Positions 34,606 to 44,075 of a stretch of DNA of 64,000 nt are shown here, one piece after another (within the stretch, counting starts at the first letter, position 1; every line of letters starts with the position of its first letter). The DNA is from Paenibacillus profundus. GTDB lineage: Bacteria > Bacillota > Bacilli > Paenibacillales > Paenibacillaceae. The notes under the pieces are model-generated. The model was not told the DNA's origin. It made no database searches and saw only the letters and a list, made by a program, of their open reading frames with translations. The stretch spans positions 54,636-118,635 of the forward strand of contig NZ_JAJNBZ010000013.1 in NCBI RefSeq assembly GCF_021369635.1. The letters run 5' to 3'. The translations under genes and the position numbers were made by a program.

Positions 34606-37389
34606 CTACTTCAAGCCATGCACCTCGAAGCCATAAATGCGCGCAGCCGTATCGCCTCCTTGGGTTGGTTTATCGACGATCAGCTTCGCATAGCGCGCCT
34701 TCGTCAGGCTGATTGCATGCTTGCTGACGCCAAGCGTATTGTCCTTCACCTCGACGGCATCGCTCCAATTTACCCCGTCCAGGCTCAGCTGAATCCGGAA
34801 TGCGCGCGAGTTGAACGCCTCGCCTTCACCGCCCGCCTGCGCGTGCTTCACGACGAATTCGCTCACTTGGTGGACGGCTCCCAAATCGACCGTCATCCAA
34901 TGCGGTCCGTCTCCTACCGCGCACCATTTCGTGCGGTCATTGCCGTCGACGGCAAACGGTGGTGCTTCGTTCGAATTGACGAAGCTGCTCGCATCCGTCT
35001 TCTTGTTCAGCGCCAAATCGGCGATGCCGCCGGCCGCATCCTTGGTAACGGTAATGAGCTGCTTCGTGAGCGAATCTTCGCCCTCGCTGTTCTTCGCCGT
35101 CAACGTCACCTCATATACGCCTTCCTTGTCGTAACGAACTGCCGGATTCCGCTCCGAACTCGATTCCGGTTGGCCGCCCGGGAAGCTCCACAGCCAGCTC
35201 TCTGTCACCTCGGACGATTTATCCGTGAACTTCACGGTATCGCCTGGCGCAATCAACGTCTTATCTGCTTCGAAATCGGCGGTAGGCTGCGGGTAACCCG
35301 GCCACTCGAAGGAGACTGATGCGCGTTCGCCTTGTTCATAATGACGGTTAATCGGCACGACTTCCAGCGTCGTCGCCGTTTCCTTATCGATGCGCTTCAT
35401 TTCCGGAACATAAAAAACGTTGTTGGCCGTCGCGCCCGCCAGCTCGCTGACTCCGTCCGGATTCACGCGGTACACTTGATAGTACAGCACCTCTTCCCCC
35501 AGCGCTTCCCATTTGAGGCGGGCATCGCCATAGATGCTGTCGCGGAAATCGGCTTCCGTCACTACAAGACCATTCACCGCGCCAAGTTGAGGTGCACTCG
35601 CATACGTCTTACGGATGGACAGTTCGCCGATATTCACCTGCAAGCTGTCAATCGGTTCCGGCGAATCGAATTTCAGTGAAATGCCCGCAATGTTGCGGTC
35701 CGCATACGTCGCCAGCGTCACGGTCGAACGCACCCACTTGTTCTTGTATACGGTGTCGGTGACGCTCGTTCCGTCCGCCAGTTCGATGGTTGCCGGATCC
35801 AGGTACACATATTGCTCTGGCGCATCATCGAAGGATACTCCGATCTGGACTCTGGCATTCTCGTCATTGGCTTTATATGTAGCCGATACGACCGTCGTCG
35901 GCTCGACCCGGACGTTCGTCTTGTACAGCTTGACGTGTGTAGCCGAATCCGGCCGGAGGTCACCCGCCACCTTCAACGAGCTGCCGCCGTAGTAAGCGTT
36001 CTCATAATCAAAGGACGGCTGCAACGCCTGTCCCGTCCCTTCGGACTCTGCAATCCAGCGCCAAGACGGCAGGATGTCCTGCAGGCTTCGGTTGCTCCAA
36101 TCCCGGCTGCGGACTACTTCCCCGTTCACGGCGAATAGATGCCCGTTCCCCATATTGAAATGAGTGATGAATTCAGGACCGGTAATGACGCTCTTGTCTA
36201 CGAAATAGTTGGCCGCTCCACGCCACGTTCTCGGCTTCGTTGCATCCCCGGCTCCCGGACGCGGCGGCGTCGCTGCCGGATTATGCTCATAGCCTGACCA
36301 GAACGTCGTCTCTTTTTCCATGTACTCTTCATGGGTCTTCGAGCTGTTCCAAGCCCAATCCGGGCGATAAATGCCCAAGGAAGTCGTTGCCTTACCATCT
36401 CCCGGGAACAAAGCAGGCATGTTGAACGTTCCATTGTATCCATTTGCTTCTACATCAATGCCCGCATAGAGGTCGTAAGGACTCCGGTTCAAGCTTTGGG
36501 CGACAGAAGGAGAATTTTGGAACGCATAACCGGAATACTGCCAGCGGAAGTCAAGGAACATCGTGTCGGACACGCGCTCGCTGCCGTCTTGGAAAAACAT
36601 TTTGTTGTTGTCCGTCAGCGCCCCCTGCCAGGATATGGGCCCTCGATTGATCATCGAATCGTACCAAATGATCTCCATGCCCGGTTGCTTGTGCTGCTGC
36701 AAATATTTCAAAAACTGCTGCATCAATTGCGCGTCTTGCGGCGTGGCACCTTGCGTTTCTTGGTTGATGAACCAGCCGTCGAAGCCGTAATATGATGCCG
36801 CTTCTATTAATTTGTCCGCCGTCGGGAACGAGCCGTCCTCACGCTGCTGCAGCATGTCGCGCAGCCATTGGAGCTTGCCGCCGTGTTCTCTTTGCGGGAA
36901 AAATACGGTTCCGTAAACGGGCACGCCATTCTTGTGGGCGGCATCGATCACATCCGCGCTTGGCGGCACGATCAGGCCCTCGCCCGCAGAGCCGCCCCAC
37001 ATGATGAGACTATCCACATACTGCCAATAACCAAATGTAAATGTATTGAATTTTTCAGAGCCTTGCGAAGGCACCCCGCTCGTATTCGGGTACATGGATG
37101 CGAGCGCCATCAATTTCGGGTCCTCCAGCGCGTTTGGATTTACTTTATAACCCTTCACACGCTCCTGTACAAGCTTAACGCTGCCCTTGTTGAAGGCGGC
37201 ATCCCGGTCCGTTGACGGAGACCACTCTAAGAGCGTGTTCGGATACCAATAGGAAGAATGCGGCTGCGCGGCTTCCGCTTGACCGGCAAACCCCATCAAG
37301 GAGCCCGCCAGCATCGCCGTGCTGATGAATACGGCAAGGCTGCGTTTCATTCGTTGTTTGGACATAACCGTCGGTTGCAATCGTTTCAT
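34606..37389 (-). CDS. Secreted GH85 endo-beta-N-acetylglucosaminidase
   Basis: About 927 residues with a signal peptide ending near AEA. The GH85 catalytic region (about 45-420) has YGTVFFP, YYGFDGWFINQET with the catalytic Glu near 208, and WYDSMINRGPISWQ. Later domains are a carbohydrate-binding beta-sandwich, an FN3-like part, a PKD domain (about 700-780) and a C-terminal F5/8 (discoidin/CBM32) domain (about 800-925). The enzyme cuts the chitobiose core of N-glycans and frees oligosaccharides from glycoproteins. I chose ATG 37389 because AGAGG is 6 bases upstream. A perfect cre upstream indicates catabolite repression. Confidence 0.9.
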   Translation of the reverse strand: MKRLQPTVMSKQRMKRSLAVFISTAMLAGSLMGFAGQAEAAQPHSSYWYPNTLLEWSPSTDRDAAFNKGSVKLVQERVKGYKVNPNALEDPKLMALASMYPNTSGVPSQGSEKFNTFTFGYWQYVDSLIMWGGSAGEGLIVPPSADVIDAAHKNGVPVYGTVFFPQREHGGKLQWLRDMLQQREDGSFPTADKLIEAASYYGFDGWFINQETQGATPQDAQLMQQFLKYLQQHKQPGMEIIWYDSMINRGPISWQGALTDNNKMFFQDGSERVSDTMFLDFRWQYSGYAFQNSPSVAQSLNRSPYDLYAGIDVEANGYNGTFNMPALFPGDGKATTSLGIYRPDWAWNSSKTHEEYMEKETTFWSGYEHNPAATPPRPGAGDATKPRTWRGAANYFVDKSVITGPEFITHFNMGNGHLFAVNGEVVRSRDWSNRSLQDILPSWRWIAESEGTGQALQPSFDYENAYYGGSSLKVAGDLRPDSATHVKLYKTNVRVEPTTVVSATYKANDENARVQIGVSFDDAPEQYVYLDPATIELADGTSVTDTVYKNKWVRSTVTLATYADRNIAGISLKFDSPEPIDSLQVNIGELSIRKTYASAPQLGAVNGLVVTEADFRDSIYGDARLKWEALGEEVLYYQVYRVNPDGVSELAGATANNVFYVPEMKRIDKETATTLEVVPINRHYEQGERASVSFEWPGYPQPTADFEADKTLIAPGDTVKFTDKSSEVTESWLWSFPGGQPESSSERNPAVRYDKEGVYEVTLTAKNSEGEDSLTKQLITVTKDAAGGIADLALNKKTDASSFVNSNEAPPFAVDGNDRTKWCAVGDGPHWMTVDLGAVHQVSEFVVKHAQAGGEGEAFNSRAFRIQLSLDGVNWSDAVEVKDNTLGVSKHAISLTKARYAKLIVDKPTQGGDTAARIYGFEVHGLK

Positions 37390-37454
37390 TCGATACCTCT
37401 TCCTCTCTCCCAAATAATAAATAACCATATCCGGATGCATGAGCCGATTAAAAA

Positions 37455-37468
37455 TGTTAGCGCTTACA
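37455..37468. promoter_or_regulatory. Perfect cre (CcpA) site upstream of the GH85 gene
   Basis: TGTTAGCGCTTACA fits the cre consensus TGWNANCGNTNWCA at every defined position and is nearly palindromic. A TACAAT box on the minus strand with a weak -35 17 bases above it lies just upstream (about 37485-37515), placing the cre downstream of the start site. Confidence 0.75.
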
Positions 37469-38029
37469 ATTTGTTATGCAGATTTATTGTATCCCCTATA
37501 TTATCCAGTGGAAAGGATGGTTTTTCCTATTTTACGAGATATCTTTAATTGATCCACCAAATCTTTAATATTTACCCTGAAAATTGGCTGCGCTCCGCTT
37601 TCGTTCAGCCCGAACGGTGCAGATTGAATTGGGAAATGAAGATTCCATTGGAAATAGTACAGTCTTCTCCCCTCAAACAAGCAGTATTCGATGATTCTGC
37701 TGGAAACTGTCCAATCAAATCGTCCTTTTTAGTCTTTTAGAGCCAAATTGATCCGGTCCTATTGGATCATTTCCAGTGAAATGACACCCAGTCACGCTTC
37801 ATGCTAAAAAGCATTGGACGAAATCCAATGGATGCAGCTTGGTATCCTTGCCAAGTCGAATCGATATAGCCGTCATCACACTTATCAACGCTCAATTTTC
37901 GAGATATTAGGCAGTAATAATAAAGCAATCATCAGGTATGTCCCTAATTAACCTAACTACACACTGATGTAGTTCATTGCGCTCAGAGTAACTATATGAA
38001 TGAACTAAAGATAGCTCACATTTCTAGCC
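37469..38029. repeat. Gap with diverged ATTGGA-type repeats
   Basis: TCCATTGGAAATAGTACAGTC (about 37643) and an imperfect complement near 37690-37705 match the element at 17552. ATTGGA-CGAAA-TCCAATGGAT (about 37813) equals the copy near 17720. AACTAC-CTGATGTAG-TTCATTGCGCT at about 37960-37995 resembles units at 39140-39220. No gene is supported. Confidence 0.5.
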
Positions 38030-38278
38030 AATCACGATACGCTGCCACGTACTTTTCTCCACTCTCCCTCTCGTTCAGAAGGGGCATCTCTCTGTGCTGT
38101 CCAGCGTGACGCAAGACGTTAGAAGGGAACTCTCAAATGTATGATTGCAGTTGGAGATGCTCCCTCCCACTATTACATCAACCGTTCAATCACACCATAG
38201 AGCGTCTGGACGATGCTGGAATCGTTGTTACTGACTGAAGGGGAGAGTGAACGGAAACGCCGAACGGAGAGTGTAACG
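38030..38278. repeat. Dispersed palindromic intergenic element, copy B (inverted)
   Basis: The reverse complement matches the element at 13380-13602 over both ends: GGCAGCGTATCG with GGAGAGTGGA and CTGAACGAGAGG on one side, and CACTCTCCCCTTCAGTCAGTAACAA with GTTCGGCG on the other. Terminal inverted repeats of about 20 bp are kept while the middle differs. It ends about 140 bp before the ferritin-like gene. Confidence 0.6.
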
Positions 38279-38417
38279 CCTCTCCAAAAATTTACTCTGA
38301 ATGAAACAAGTGGCTCTTAACTGGTTATTTCCGTCATAATTATAGAAGTCAGGTACCCTTCTAGGCGGACACACATATGATATTGCAAGATCGAATCCAT
38401 ATCGAGGAGGACTTAAC

Positions 38418-38942
38418 ATGCTTCCTTTATTCTGCATGAGCCCCCCATATGCCCCATATCGCGCAAATGCCCCTGTTCCAAGCACCGAATGCTTAACTAA
38501 CCCGCTTCAGCCGCCGCTCGATGCTTACGACACCAACCTGAATACGGCCCTCCCGCTCATTGCGAGCTCCATTCAAGGGGAACGCGATGACGAGCTGTTC
38601 TATGATGATTTAATCCGGCTCGCCCCTTCCCAGGCGGACAAGGACATTATCGCGTCCATTCGCAACGACGAGCGGAGGCATCGCCAATGGTTCCGCTATA
38701 TCTACTATTGCTTGACCGGGCAACAAGTCCCTGAAGCCATAGATGAATCCTATCAGCCGACAGCCTCGTATCTCGAAGGGCTGGAAAAGGCTCTCTTCGG
38801 TGAGCTCAGCGCAGTTGAAAAATACCGGCGCATTTATTTCACGGTTGGGCCGGAACCGTTCCGCAACATCATTTTTGAAATATTGACTGACGAGTTGAAG
38901 CACGCCAGCAAATACAATTTCTTATACGCGAAAAATAAATAG
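38418..38942 (+). CDS. Ferritin-like / rubrerythrin-type diiron protein
   Basis: A 174-residue protein with a Pro-rich N-terminal tail of about 40 residues and then a four-helix bundle. Metal ligands are arranged as in diiron bundles: Glu in QGERDDELFY, ExxH in NDERRHRQWF, Glu in FGELSAVEKY and ExxH in LTDELKHASKY. No rubredoxin domain. Function probably involves iron binding or oxidative protection; spore-coat-associated relatives exist. GGAGG lies 8 bases before the ATG. Confidence 0.75.
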   Translation: MLPLFCMSPPYAPYRANAPVPSTECLTNPLQPPLDAYDTNLNTALPLIASSIQGERDDELFYDDLIRLAPSQADKDIIASIRNDERRHRQWFRYIYYCLTGQQVPEAIDESYQPTASYLEGLEKALFGELSAVEKYRRIYFTVGPEPFRNIIFEILTDELKHASKYNFLYAKNK

Positions 38943-39375
38943 CGCAATCCTTTTAATCTATTCTCTAATCCCCTCTGACCCAACATCGCCGTAACATCTC
39001 TGTTTCGTTTATTTTTCACCCGGATGCTTACTTTTGCTCACCCTCCCCATTCGTCAGAATGCTTCTCTTTTTGGCAAAGGGCATCCTTTCAATTCCAATC
39101 AACTGTAATTTGTGCAATATATATGCCCCATTTACATGCAACCTATTGCGTTATGGTATAACTACTCCGTTGTGATGTACACCTGTTTAACTACTGTGTT
39201 CTGATGCAGCTTATTGCGCTTTGATTTGCTTGACTGTCTGCTGATTCAAGAAATCACATATGGTCGAGATGCATGTGCGAGGACCGAATGTACATTTTGT
39301 GCGGCATAACGTTAATGAGCGGCAAGCGGGCCTACTCCCTACTAAACGGCAACCGGACATATCCCCCTACAACAG
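38943..39375. other. Gap with degenerate direct repeats
   Basis: Two tandem units of the form AACTACT-GTT-TGATG (about 39148 and 39190), each followed by a pyrimidine-rich stretch and TATTGCG-type motifs, plus a third relative near 37960. No open frame, promoter or RNA gene could be supported. Confidence 0.35.
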
Positions 39376-39408
39376 AACGGCTCCGCATCTTAAAGACGCG
39401 GAGCCGTT
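39376..39408. terminator. Terminator of the GlcNAc-type PTS gene
   Basis: AACGGCTCCGC pairs perfectly with GCGGAGCCGTT around an 11-base loop, 21 bases past the stop. The T-run is weak. Confidence 0.75.
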
Positions 39409-39428
39409 GCCATTACAGCAATATTAGG

Positions 39429-40880
39429 TTATAGCTTCTTGATTTCTTCCTTCAAGAGCTCGGACTGCGTACCGAACACCACCTGCACGTTGCCTTTGCC
39501 GAGCTTCATAATCCCGGCGGCGCCGAGCGCCTTCAAGCCCGCCTCGTTGACCACGGTGTCGTCCTTCAGCGTCAAGCGCAAGCGCGTAATACATGCTTCG
39601 TTCGTAATAATGTTATCTTTGCCGCCGATAAGTCCGACGACTTTTTCCGCCTTCTCACGCAGGCTGGAGTTGGCGTTGACCGTGTTATCCGCGTCTCCTT
39701 CTGTCTCCAGCTCATCCTCGCGTCCCGGCGTCTTCAGATTCAGCTTCACAATCAGGAAGCGGAACAAGAAATAGTAAACCACAAAGTAGGCGAGTCCGAT
39801 TGGAATCAGAAGCAATGGCTTCGTCGCCAATGGGAAGTTCAGCGCATAGTCGATAAAGCCTGCTGAGAACCCAAACCCGTGCTTAATGCCAAGCGTTGCC
39901 GTTACGAATCCAGACACCCCCGCCAATATCGCATGGACAACGAACAGTACGGGAGCAACGAACATAAATGCGAATTCGATCGGCTCCGTAATCCCAGTTA
40001 GGAACGACGCGATAGCCGTACCGATGAAGATGGAAGCAACCATTTTGCGATTCTCCGGCTTCGCCGCATGAATAATGGCGAGAGCCGCACCTGGTAATGC
40101 GAACATCATGATTGGGAAAAACCCAGTCATGAACAACCCTGACGTCGGGTCGCCATGGAAGAATCGGGCAATGTCGCCCTGCCATACTTGTCCGGCAGCG
40201 TCGGTAAAGGAGCCGATTTGGAACCATGCAATTGCATTCAACACGTGGTGCAGACCGAATGGAATGAGTAGCCGGTTCGCTACCATGAAGATGCCGGAGC
40301 CGACCGCTCCGAGTTCAACAATCCAGTTGCCGAAGGAATCGAGCGCCTGTTGAACCGGTCCCCATACAATCCCGAACGGAATCGCCACTAAAATCATAAC
40401 CGCTGAGGTGACAATCGGCACAAATCGTTTGCCGCCGAAAAAGCCAAGCCAATCCGGCACTTTAATATCATGATATTTGTTGTACAGGAACGCAGCGATA
40501 CCACCGGCCAATATACCGCCGATGACGCCCATGTCGAGCTTCATGTCATCCGGAATGAACGCGAACGCTGCCGGAATTTTGGACAATACTTTAAGTAAAA
40601 TAATATGCGCTATGACGGCCGCCAATACGGCCACCGCGTCTGAAGCAAATCCGATGGCTACCCCGATGGCGAATATAAGAGCCAAGTTATCAAATATAGC
40701 GGAGCCGCCTGCATCCAGGAACGGGGCAATATATTGGTTCAGGAACCCGCCGACCGTGTCTCCCATATGGAAGTCTTTCACATAGTCAATTGCACCGAAG
40801 CGAAGCAAAATAGCTGCCGCCGGCAACGTTGCAACCGGGAGCATCAATGCCCGACCAATTCTTTGCAAAAAGGCTAGCAT
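39429..40880 (-). CDS. nagE: PTS permease EIICB, N-acetylglucosamine type
   Basis: A 483-residue PTS permease: an EIIC domain of about ten helices (1-375; [32 protein letters not shown]) and a C-terminal EIIB domain whose phosphorylation Cys is in NEACITRLRL (about 430). There is no EIIA domain, so the separate EIIA (crr) at 44404 probably serves it. Sequence style is closer to GlcNAc permeases than to PtsG (second copy at 59535). A RAT/terminator lies upstream, so expression is controlled by the GlcT-like gene just before it. Confidence 0.85.
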   Translation of the reverse strand: MLAFLQRIGRALMLPVATLPAAAILLRFGAIDYVKDFHMGDTVGGFLNQYIAPFLDAGGSAIFDNLALIFAIGVAIGFASDAVAVLAAVIAHIILLKVLSKIPAAFAFIPDDMKLDMGVIGGILAGGIAAFLYNKYHDIKVPDWLGFFGGKRFVPIVTSAVMILVAIPFGIVWGPVQQALDSFGNWIVELGAVGSGIFMVANRLLIPFGLHHVLNAIAWFQIGSFTDAAGQVWQGDIARFFHGDPTSGLFMTGFFPIMMFALPGAALAIIHAAKPENRKMVASIFIGTAIASFLTGITEPIEFAFMFVAPVLFVVHAILAGVSGFVTATLGIKHGFGFSAGFIDYALNFPLATKPLLLIPIGLAYFVVYYFLFRFLIVKLNLKTPGREDELETEGDADNTVNANSSLREKAEKVVGLIGGKDNIITNEACITRLRLTLKDDTVVNEAGLKALGAAGIMKLGKGNVQVVFGTQSELLKEEIKKL

Positions 40881-40964
40881 GAGTTGTTCTCCTCCTTAAT
40901 TGGTTAAGTAAAGTATGGATAAAAGGCCAAAGTTTTATTCTTCTGCCTGTCATCACCGCAACAA

Positions 40965-41034
40965 CGCAAAAAGACATGAGCTTGCGATGAGACACCACCC
41001 GATATCGCGGATGCTATCCCTTGGCAAGCTCATG
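40965..41034 (-). terminator. Regulated terminator in the nagE leader
   Basis: CATGAGCTTGC (40975-40985) pairs perfectly with GCAAGCTCATG (41024-41034), with TCTTTTTG on the minus strand after the stem. The 5' arm overlaps the RAT, as needed for mutually exclusive folding. Confidence 0.8.
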
Positions 41035-41054
41035 CCTAGTCGTACTAGTAACAC
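41029..41054 (-). promoter_or_regulatory. RAT antiterminator target 1 (GlcT type)
   Basis: The minus strand reads GTGTTACTAGTACGACTAGG then CATGAG. This closely resembles the ptsG RAT of B. subtilis (GTGTTACTGATTCGATCAGG). The same 26 bases recur at 45072-45097. Confidence 0.85.
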
Positions 41055-41082
41055 GCCTGTTATGAAGGTTGTTATAGAGGTT

Positions 41083-41105
41083 GTTCGAAAAGTCCTCTTT
41101 TGAAC
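41083..41105. repeat. Hairpin between glcT and the nagE leader
   Basis: GTTCGAAAAG and CTTTTGAAC form an imperfect stem with a short loop; AAAAGTCC and GAACACGC-CTTATA resemble the deoC-cdd hairpin at 12527. It could end the glcT transcript. Confidence 0.4.
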
Positions 41106-41128
41106 ACGCACTTATAGGTAATAGATAA

Positions 41129-41983
41129 TTACTCGTCTTTGTTAAACAATCGGTACAGATGCATAGCGATGTATGCTGTCTCGTCCTCCGACACTTCCGT
41201 CTCTAGCTTCCGTGCCATTAACGCGGCACATTCCTGCGCCACCTCGAACTCATAAGGCACCATGTCCTTCAGCTTGTCCCGGAACGGATTGCGGGAATGC
41301 TCCCCTTGGCGGATTCGCTCAATGGCGAAGCGGAGATGCGTAATGAGCCGAAGGTAGTCTATGCTGTCTTTCGGGATGTCGCCCCCTCGTCGTTCTTCGA
41401 TCAGCGCAACCAGATCCTTTAGTAGATGATTGAACTGGACCATATTCCCGACAGGAACATGTGCGACAGCCGACTGAATGTGTATCGTCAAGAATCCGAT
41501 TTCATCTTCTGGCACAGTCACACCGAATGTCCGGTCAATAAGCCCGGCCGCCTGAGCAGCAAGCTCATATTCCTTCGGATTCAAGGTGCGAAGCTCCCAC
41601 AAAAACGGATTTTCAATCGCAATGTCATGGCGCAACCGGTATAGCGCATATTCAATGTGGCTCGGCAATGCGAGGTGAATATGCTCGTTCAAATCCGGCG
41701 TAAGCGCTTCAGACACCATGGAAATGATCTGCTCGGATACGGTAATGACTTCCGGATCAATCTGTTCCAAGAGCATCTGATACTGCGACAGATGCTGCTG
41801 ACTCTCTAAAGCAAATGTCTTCTCAATGCGGGTGTCACTCGGAACAAGCTCTCCTCCAGGTTTAGCTCCGAATCCGAGTCCCTTTCCCATGAGAATGGTT
41901 TCTTTGTTCGTCAACACATCGTTCGCCAATACGACATTGTTGCTTAATGACCGTATAATCTCAAAGCGACGCTTGCTTGACAA
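41129..41983 (-). CDS. glcT: GlcT/LicT-type transcriptional antiterminator
   Basis: A 284-residue RNA-binding regulator. The CAT domain (1-55; LSNNVVLANDVLTNKETILMGKGLGFG) is followed by PRD1 (His in ALPSHIEYALYRLRH and FLTIHIQSA) and PRD2 (ITHLRFAIERI, IAMHLYRLF). Phosphorylated PTS proteins control its dimerisation. It starts at TTG 41983 with AAAGGAG 7 bases upstream. Two fitting RATs, one directly downstream and one before crr, point to both PTS operons as targets. A cre-like TGGAAACGTTTTCG lies upstream. Confidence 0.9.
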   Translation of the reverse strand: MSSKRRFEIIRSLSNNVVLANDVLTNKETILMGKGLGFGAKPGGELVPSDTRIEKTFALESQQHLSQYQMLLEQIDPEVITVSEQIISMVSEALTPDLNEHIHLALPSHIEYALYRLRHDIAIENPFLWELRTLNPKEYELAAQAAGLIDRTFGVTVPEDEIGFLTIHIQSAVAHVPVGNMVQFNHLLKDLVALIEERRGGDIPKDSIDYLRLITHLRFAIERIRQGEHSRNPFRDKLKDMVPYEFEVAQECAALMARKLETEVSEDETAYIAMHLYRLFNKDE

Positions 41984-42027
41984 CGTGAATCTCCTTTCTC
42001 ATGAAATTGCGGAGATAAATCATTGAA

Positions 42028-42041
42028 TGGAAACGTTTTCG
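42028..42041. promoter_or_regulatory. cre-like site upstream of glcT
   Basis: TGGAAACGTTTTCG matches cre except at the last base and is strongly palindromic around AACGTT. Candidate CcpA site. Confidence 0.45.
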
Positions 42042-42179
42042 CATTAACGCGTTCAACTGTAAAATCATTGTAGTTGAAACCGCAATCATTGTCAACATAA
42101 AAAGAGAATTATGTCTAAATTTAGAATAATAATAAACTTTTTGTCAAATTAGTGTCGAACCATCAACGTCAATTGCAGC

Positions 42180-42208
42180 GCCGAAAAAGGGGTATCCCCT
42201 CTCTCGGC
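42180..42208 (-). terminator. Terminator of the crr-ptsHI operon
   Basis: GCCGA/TCGGC with inner GGGG-TAT-CCCC forms a hairpin about 35 bases past the ptsI stop. On the minus strand no long T-run follows. Confidence 0.6.
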
Positions 42209-42240
42209 CTACATTTATTAACTTATAACGTGTATAAATG

Positions 42241-43980
42241 TTAAATGGATAGTTCTTGAACCGCCGCTACCCGTTTCACCACCAGGTATTGAATCTCCTC
42301 AGCTGTTTCCAGCGCTAGCGCTTCTTCGGCCAATTGTTTCATCTCATCCCGGTTCAAACGGGAGAGCAGCACGCGAACTGACAGCACGGAACTTGCGCTC
42401 ATGCTGAATTCATCGAGTCCCAGTCCGAGCAGAATCGGCACCGCCTTCAGGTTGCCTGCCATTTCGCCGCACATCCCGGCCCACTTGCCTTCTTGGTGCG
42501 CCGCATCGATAACCATGCGAATCAGGCGCAGCACCGCCGGATTAAACGGCTGTGTCAGGTGAGACACCTGCTCGTTCATACGGTCCGCCGCCATCGTATA
42601 TTGAACGAGATCGTTCGTGCCAATTGAGAAGAAATCAACTTCCTTAGCCAGCTGATCGGCGATAATCGCAGCCGCAGGCACCTCAATCATCATGCCGACT
42701 TCCATCCCTTTGTTATAGGCGATGCCTTCCTCATCCAGCTCCGCTTTCGTTTCTGCCAAGATAGCATTCGCTTCGCGCAGCTCGGTTATCGTAGATATCA
42801 TCGGATACATCAATTTGACGTTGCCGTGCGCGCTAGCACGCAAAATCGCACGCAGTTGCGTCTTGAACAGATCTTTGCGGTCCAAGCAGAGACGAATGGC
42901 GCGATAGCCAAGGAACGGGTTCATTTCTTTTGGAAGCTCCAAGTATGGCAATTCTTTGTCGCCGCCGATATCCAGCGTACGGATAACAACAGGCTTATCA
43001 GACCCGATCGTTTCGCATACCGTGACATAAGAATTGTATTGCTCTTCTTCCGACGGGAAGCTGTCACGGCCCATGTACAAAAATTCCGTACGGTATAGGC
43101 CGACACCTTCCGCCCCATTGTTCCGGGCACCCAACGCATCCTGCGGATTGCCGATGTTCGCCACCAGTTCCACTTCATGGCCATCTGCCGTTACGGAAGG
43201 CTTATCCTTGTACAGCTTCATCTCTTCTTGACGCTTCTCGAACTTCTGTTTTTTCTCTCGATACAAGCTCAACGTGTCCTCGTCCGGATTGATCAAGATA
43301 ATGCCGCTCGATCCATCCAACATGATCATGTCTCCGGTCTCGACGCTTTCCGTTGCATGCTGCAAGCCAACGACCGCCGGAATTTCCATTGAGCGGGCCA
43401 TAATGGCAGAGTGCGATGTGCGTCCGCCGATGTTGGTCGCGAATCCGGCCACCTTGCTGCGATCCAGCTGCGCCGTATCGGATGGGGTCAAGTCATGTGC
43501 GAACAAGACCACCGCCTCATCAAAGTCACTTAGCTGTGCCGACTTCTTGCCAGACAACAAGCCGAGCACACGCTGGCTCACATCGCGGAAGTCTGCCGCG
43601 CGCTCACGCATATATTCACTGTCCATGCTCGTAAAGATATCCACAAGCTGCTGCGTCACTTCTTGAAGCGCAAATTCCGCATTCACCGCTTCTTGACGGA
43701 CCTTCTCCTTCGCCTGACCGACAAATTCTTCATCCTGCAAGACAAGAATATGCGTAGCGAAGATTTCCGCATGATGTTCCCCCAACTTCGCTGCCGTGTT
43801 CTCTTTGATCTGCTCCAGCTCGTCCATCGCCTGCTGCACAGCATTCTGAAAACGCTCCACCTCGGCTTCAACGGCGTCCGTTCCAATGTCCTTGCGCTCC
43901 ACCGCAGTGGCTTGCTCCTGCATGACGAATGCCTTTCCGATAGCGTATCCTGATGCTGCCGCGATTCCTTGAAGTAGCAT
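42241..43980 (-). CDS. ptsI: PTS enzyme I
   Basis: A 579-residue phosphoenolpyruvate-protein phosphotransferase. The phospho-His is in GGRTSHSAIMARS (about residue 190), and the PEP-binding and magnesium motifs GVGLYRTEFLYM and DFFSIGTNDLVQY are in the C-domain. It passes phosphate from PEP to HPr, next gene upstream. It is located at the end of crr-ptsH-ptsI, which supplies the common PTS components for both permeases in the window. Confidence 0.96.
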   Translation of the reverse strand: MLLQGIAAASGYAIGKAFVMQEQATAVERKDIGTDAVEAEVERFQNAVQQAMDELEQIKENTAAKLGEHHAEIFATHILVLQDEEFVGQAKEKVRQEAVNAEFALQEVTQQLVDIFTSMDSEYMRERAADFRDVSQRVLGLLSGKKSAQLSDFDEAVVLFAHDLTPSDTAQLDRSKVAGFATNIGGRTSHSAIMARSMEIPAVVGLQHATESVETGDMIMLDGSSGIILINPDEDTLSLYREKKQKFEKRQEEMKLYKDKPSVTADGHEVELVANIGNPQDALGARNNGAEGVGLYRTEFLYMGRDSFPSEEEQYNSYVTVCETIGSDKPVVIRTLDIGGDKELPYLELPKEMNPFLGYRAIRLCLDRKDLFKTQLRAILRASAHGNVKLMYPMISTITELREANAILAETKAELDEEGIAYNKGMEVGMMIEVPAAAIIADQLAKEVDFFSIGTNDLVQYTMAADRMNEQVSHLTQPFNPAVLRLIRMVIDAAHQEGKWAGMCGEMAGNLKAVPILLGLGLDEFSMSASSVLSVRVLLSRLNRDEMKQLAEEALALETAEEIQYLVVKRVAAVQELSI

Positions 43981-44036
43981 GACGGTTTCTCCACTCCTTT
44001 TGTTGATGCTTATTTCAAATCCACAGTATGCCTGCC

Positions 44037-44058
44037 AGCCCTTCTTCTGAAGGGCTTT
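44037..44058. repeat. Hairpin between ptsH and ptsI
   Basis: AGCCCTTC-TTCTGAAGGGCT folds into a short stem; the T-run (TTTTCTTT) is on the plus strand, so it is not a normal terminator for this operon. It may tune mRNA levels. Confidence 0.4.
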
Positions 44059-44075
44059 TCTTTATCCGTAATGAA

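Noticed and set aside
34555-35319. A 254-codon plus-strand frame opposite the GH85 C-terminus
   Set aside because: Antisense to the PKD and discoidin domains; no ribosome site and shadow-type composition.
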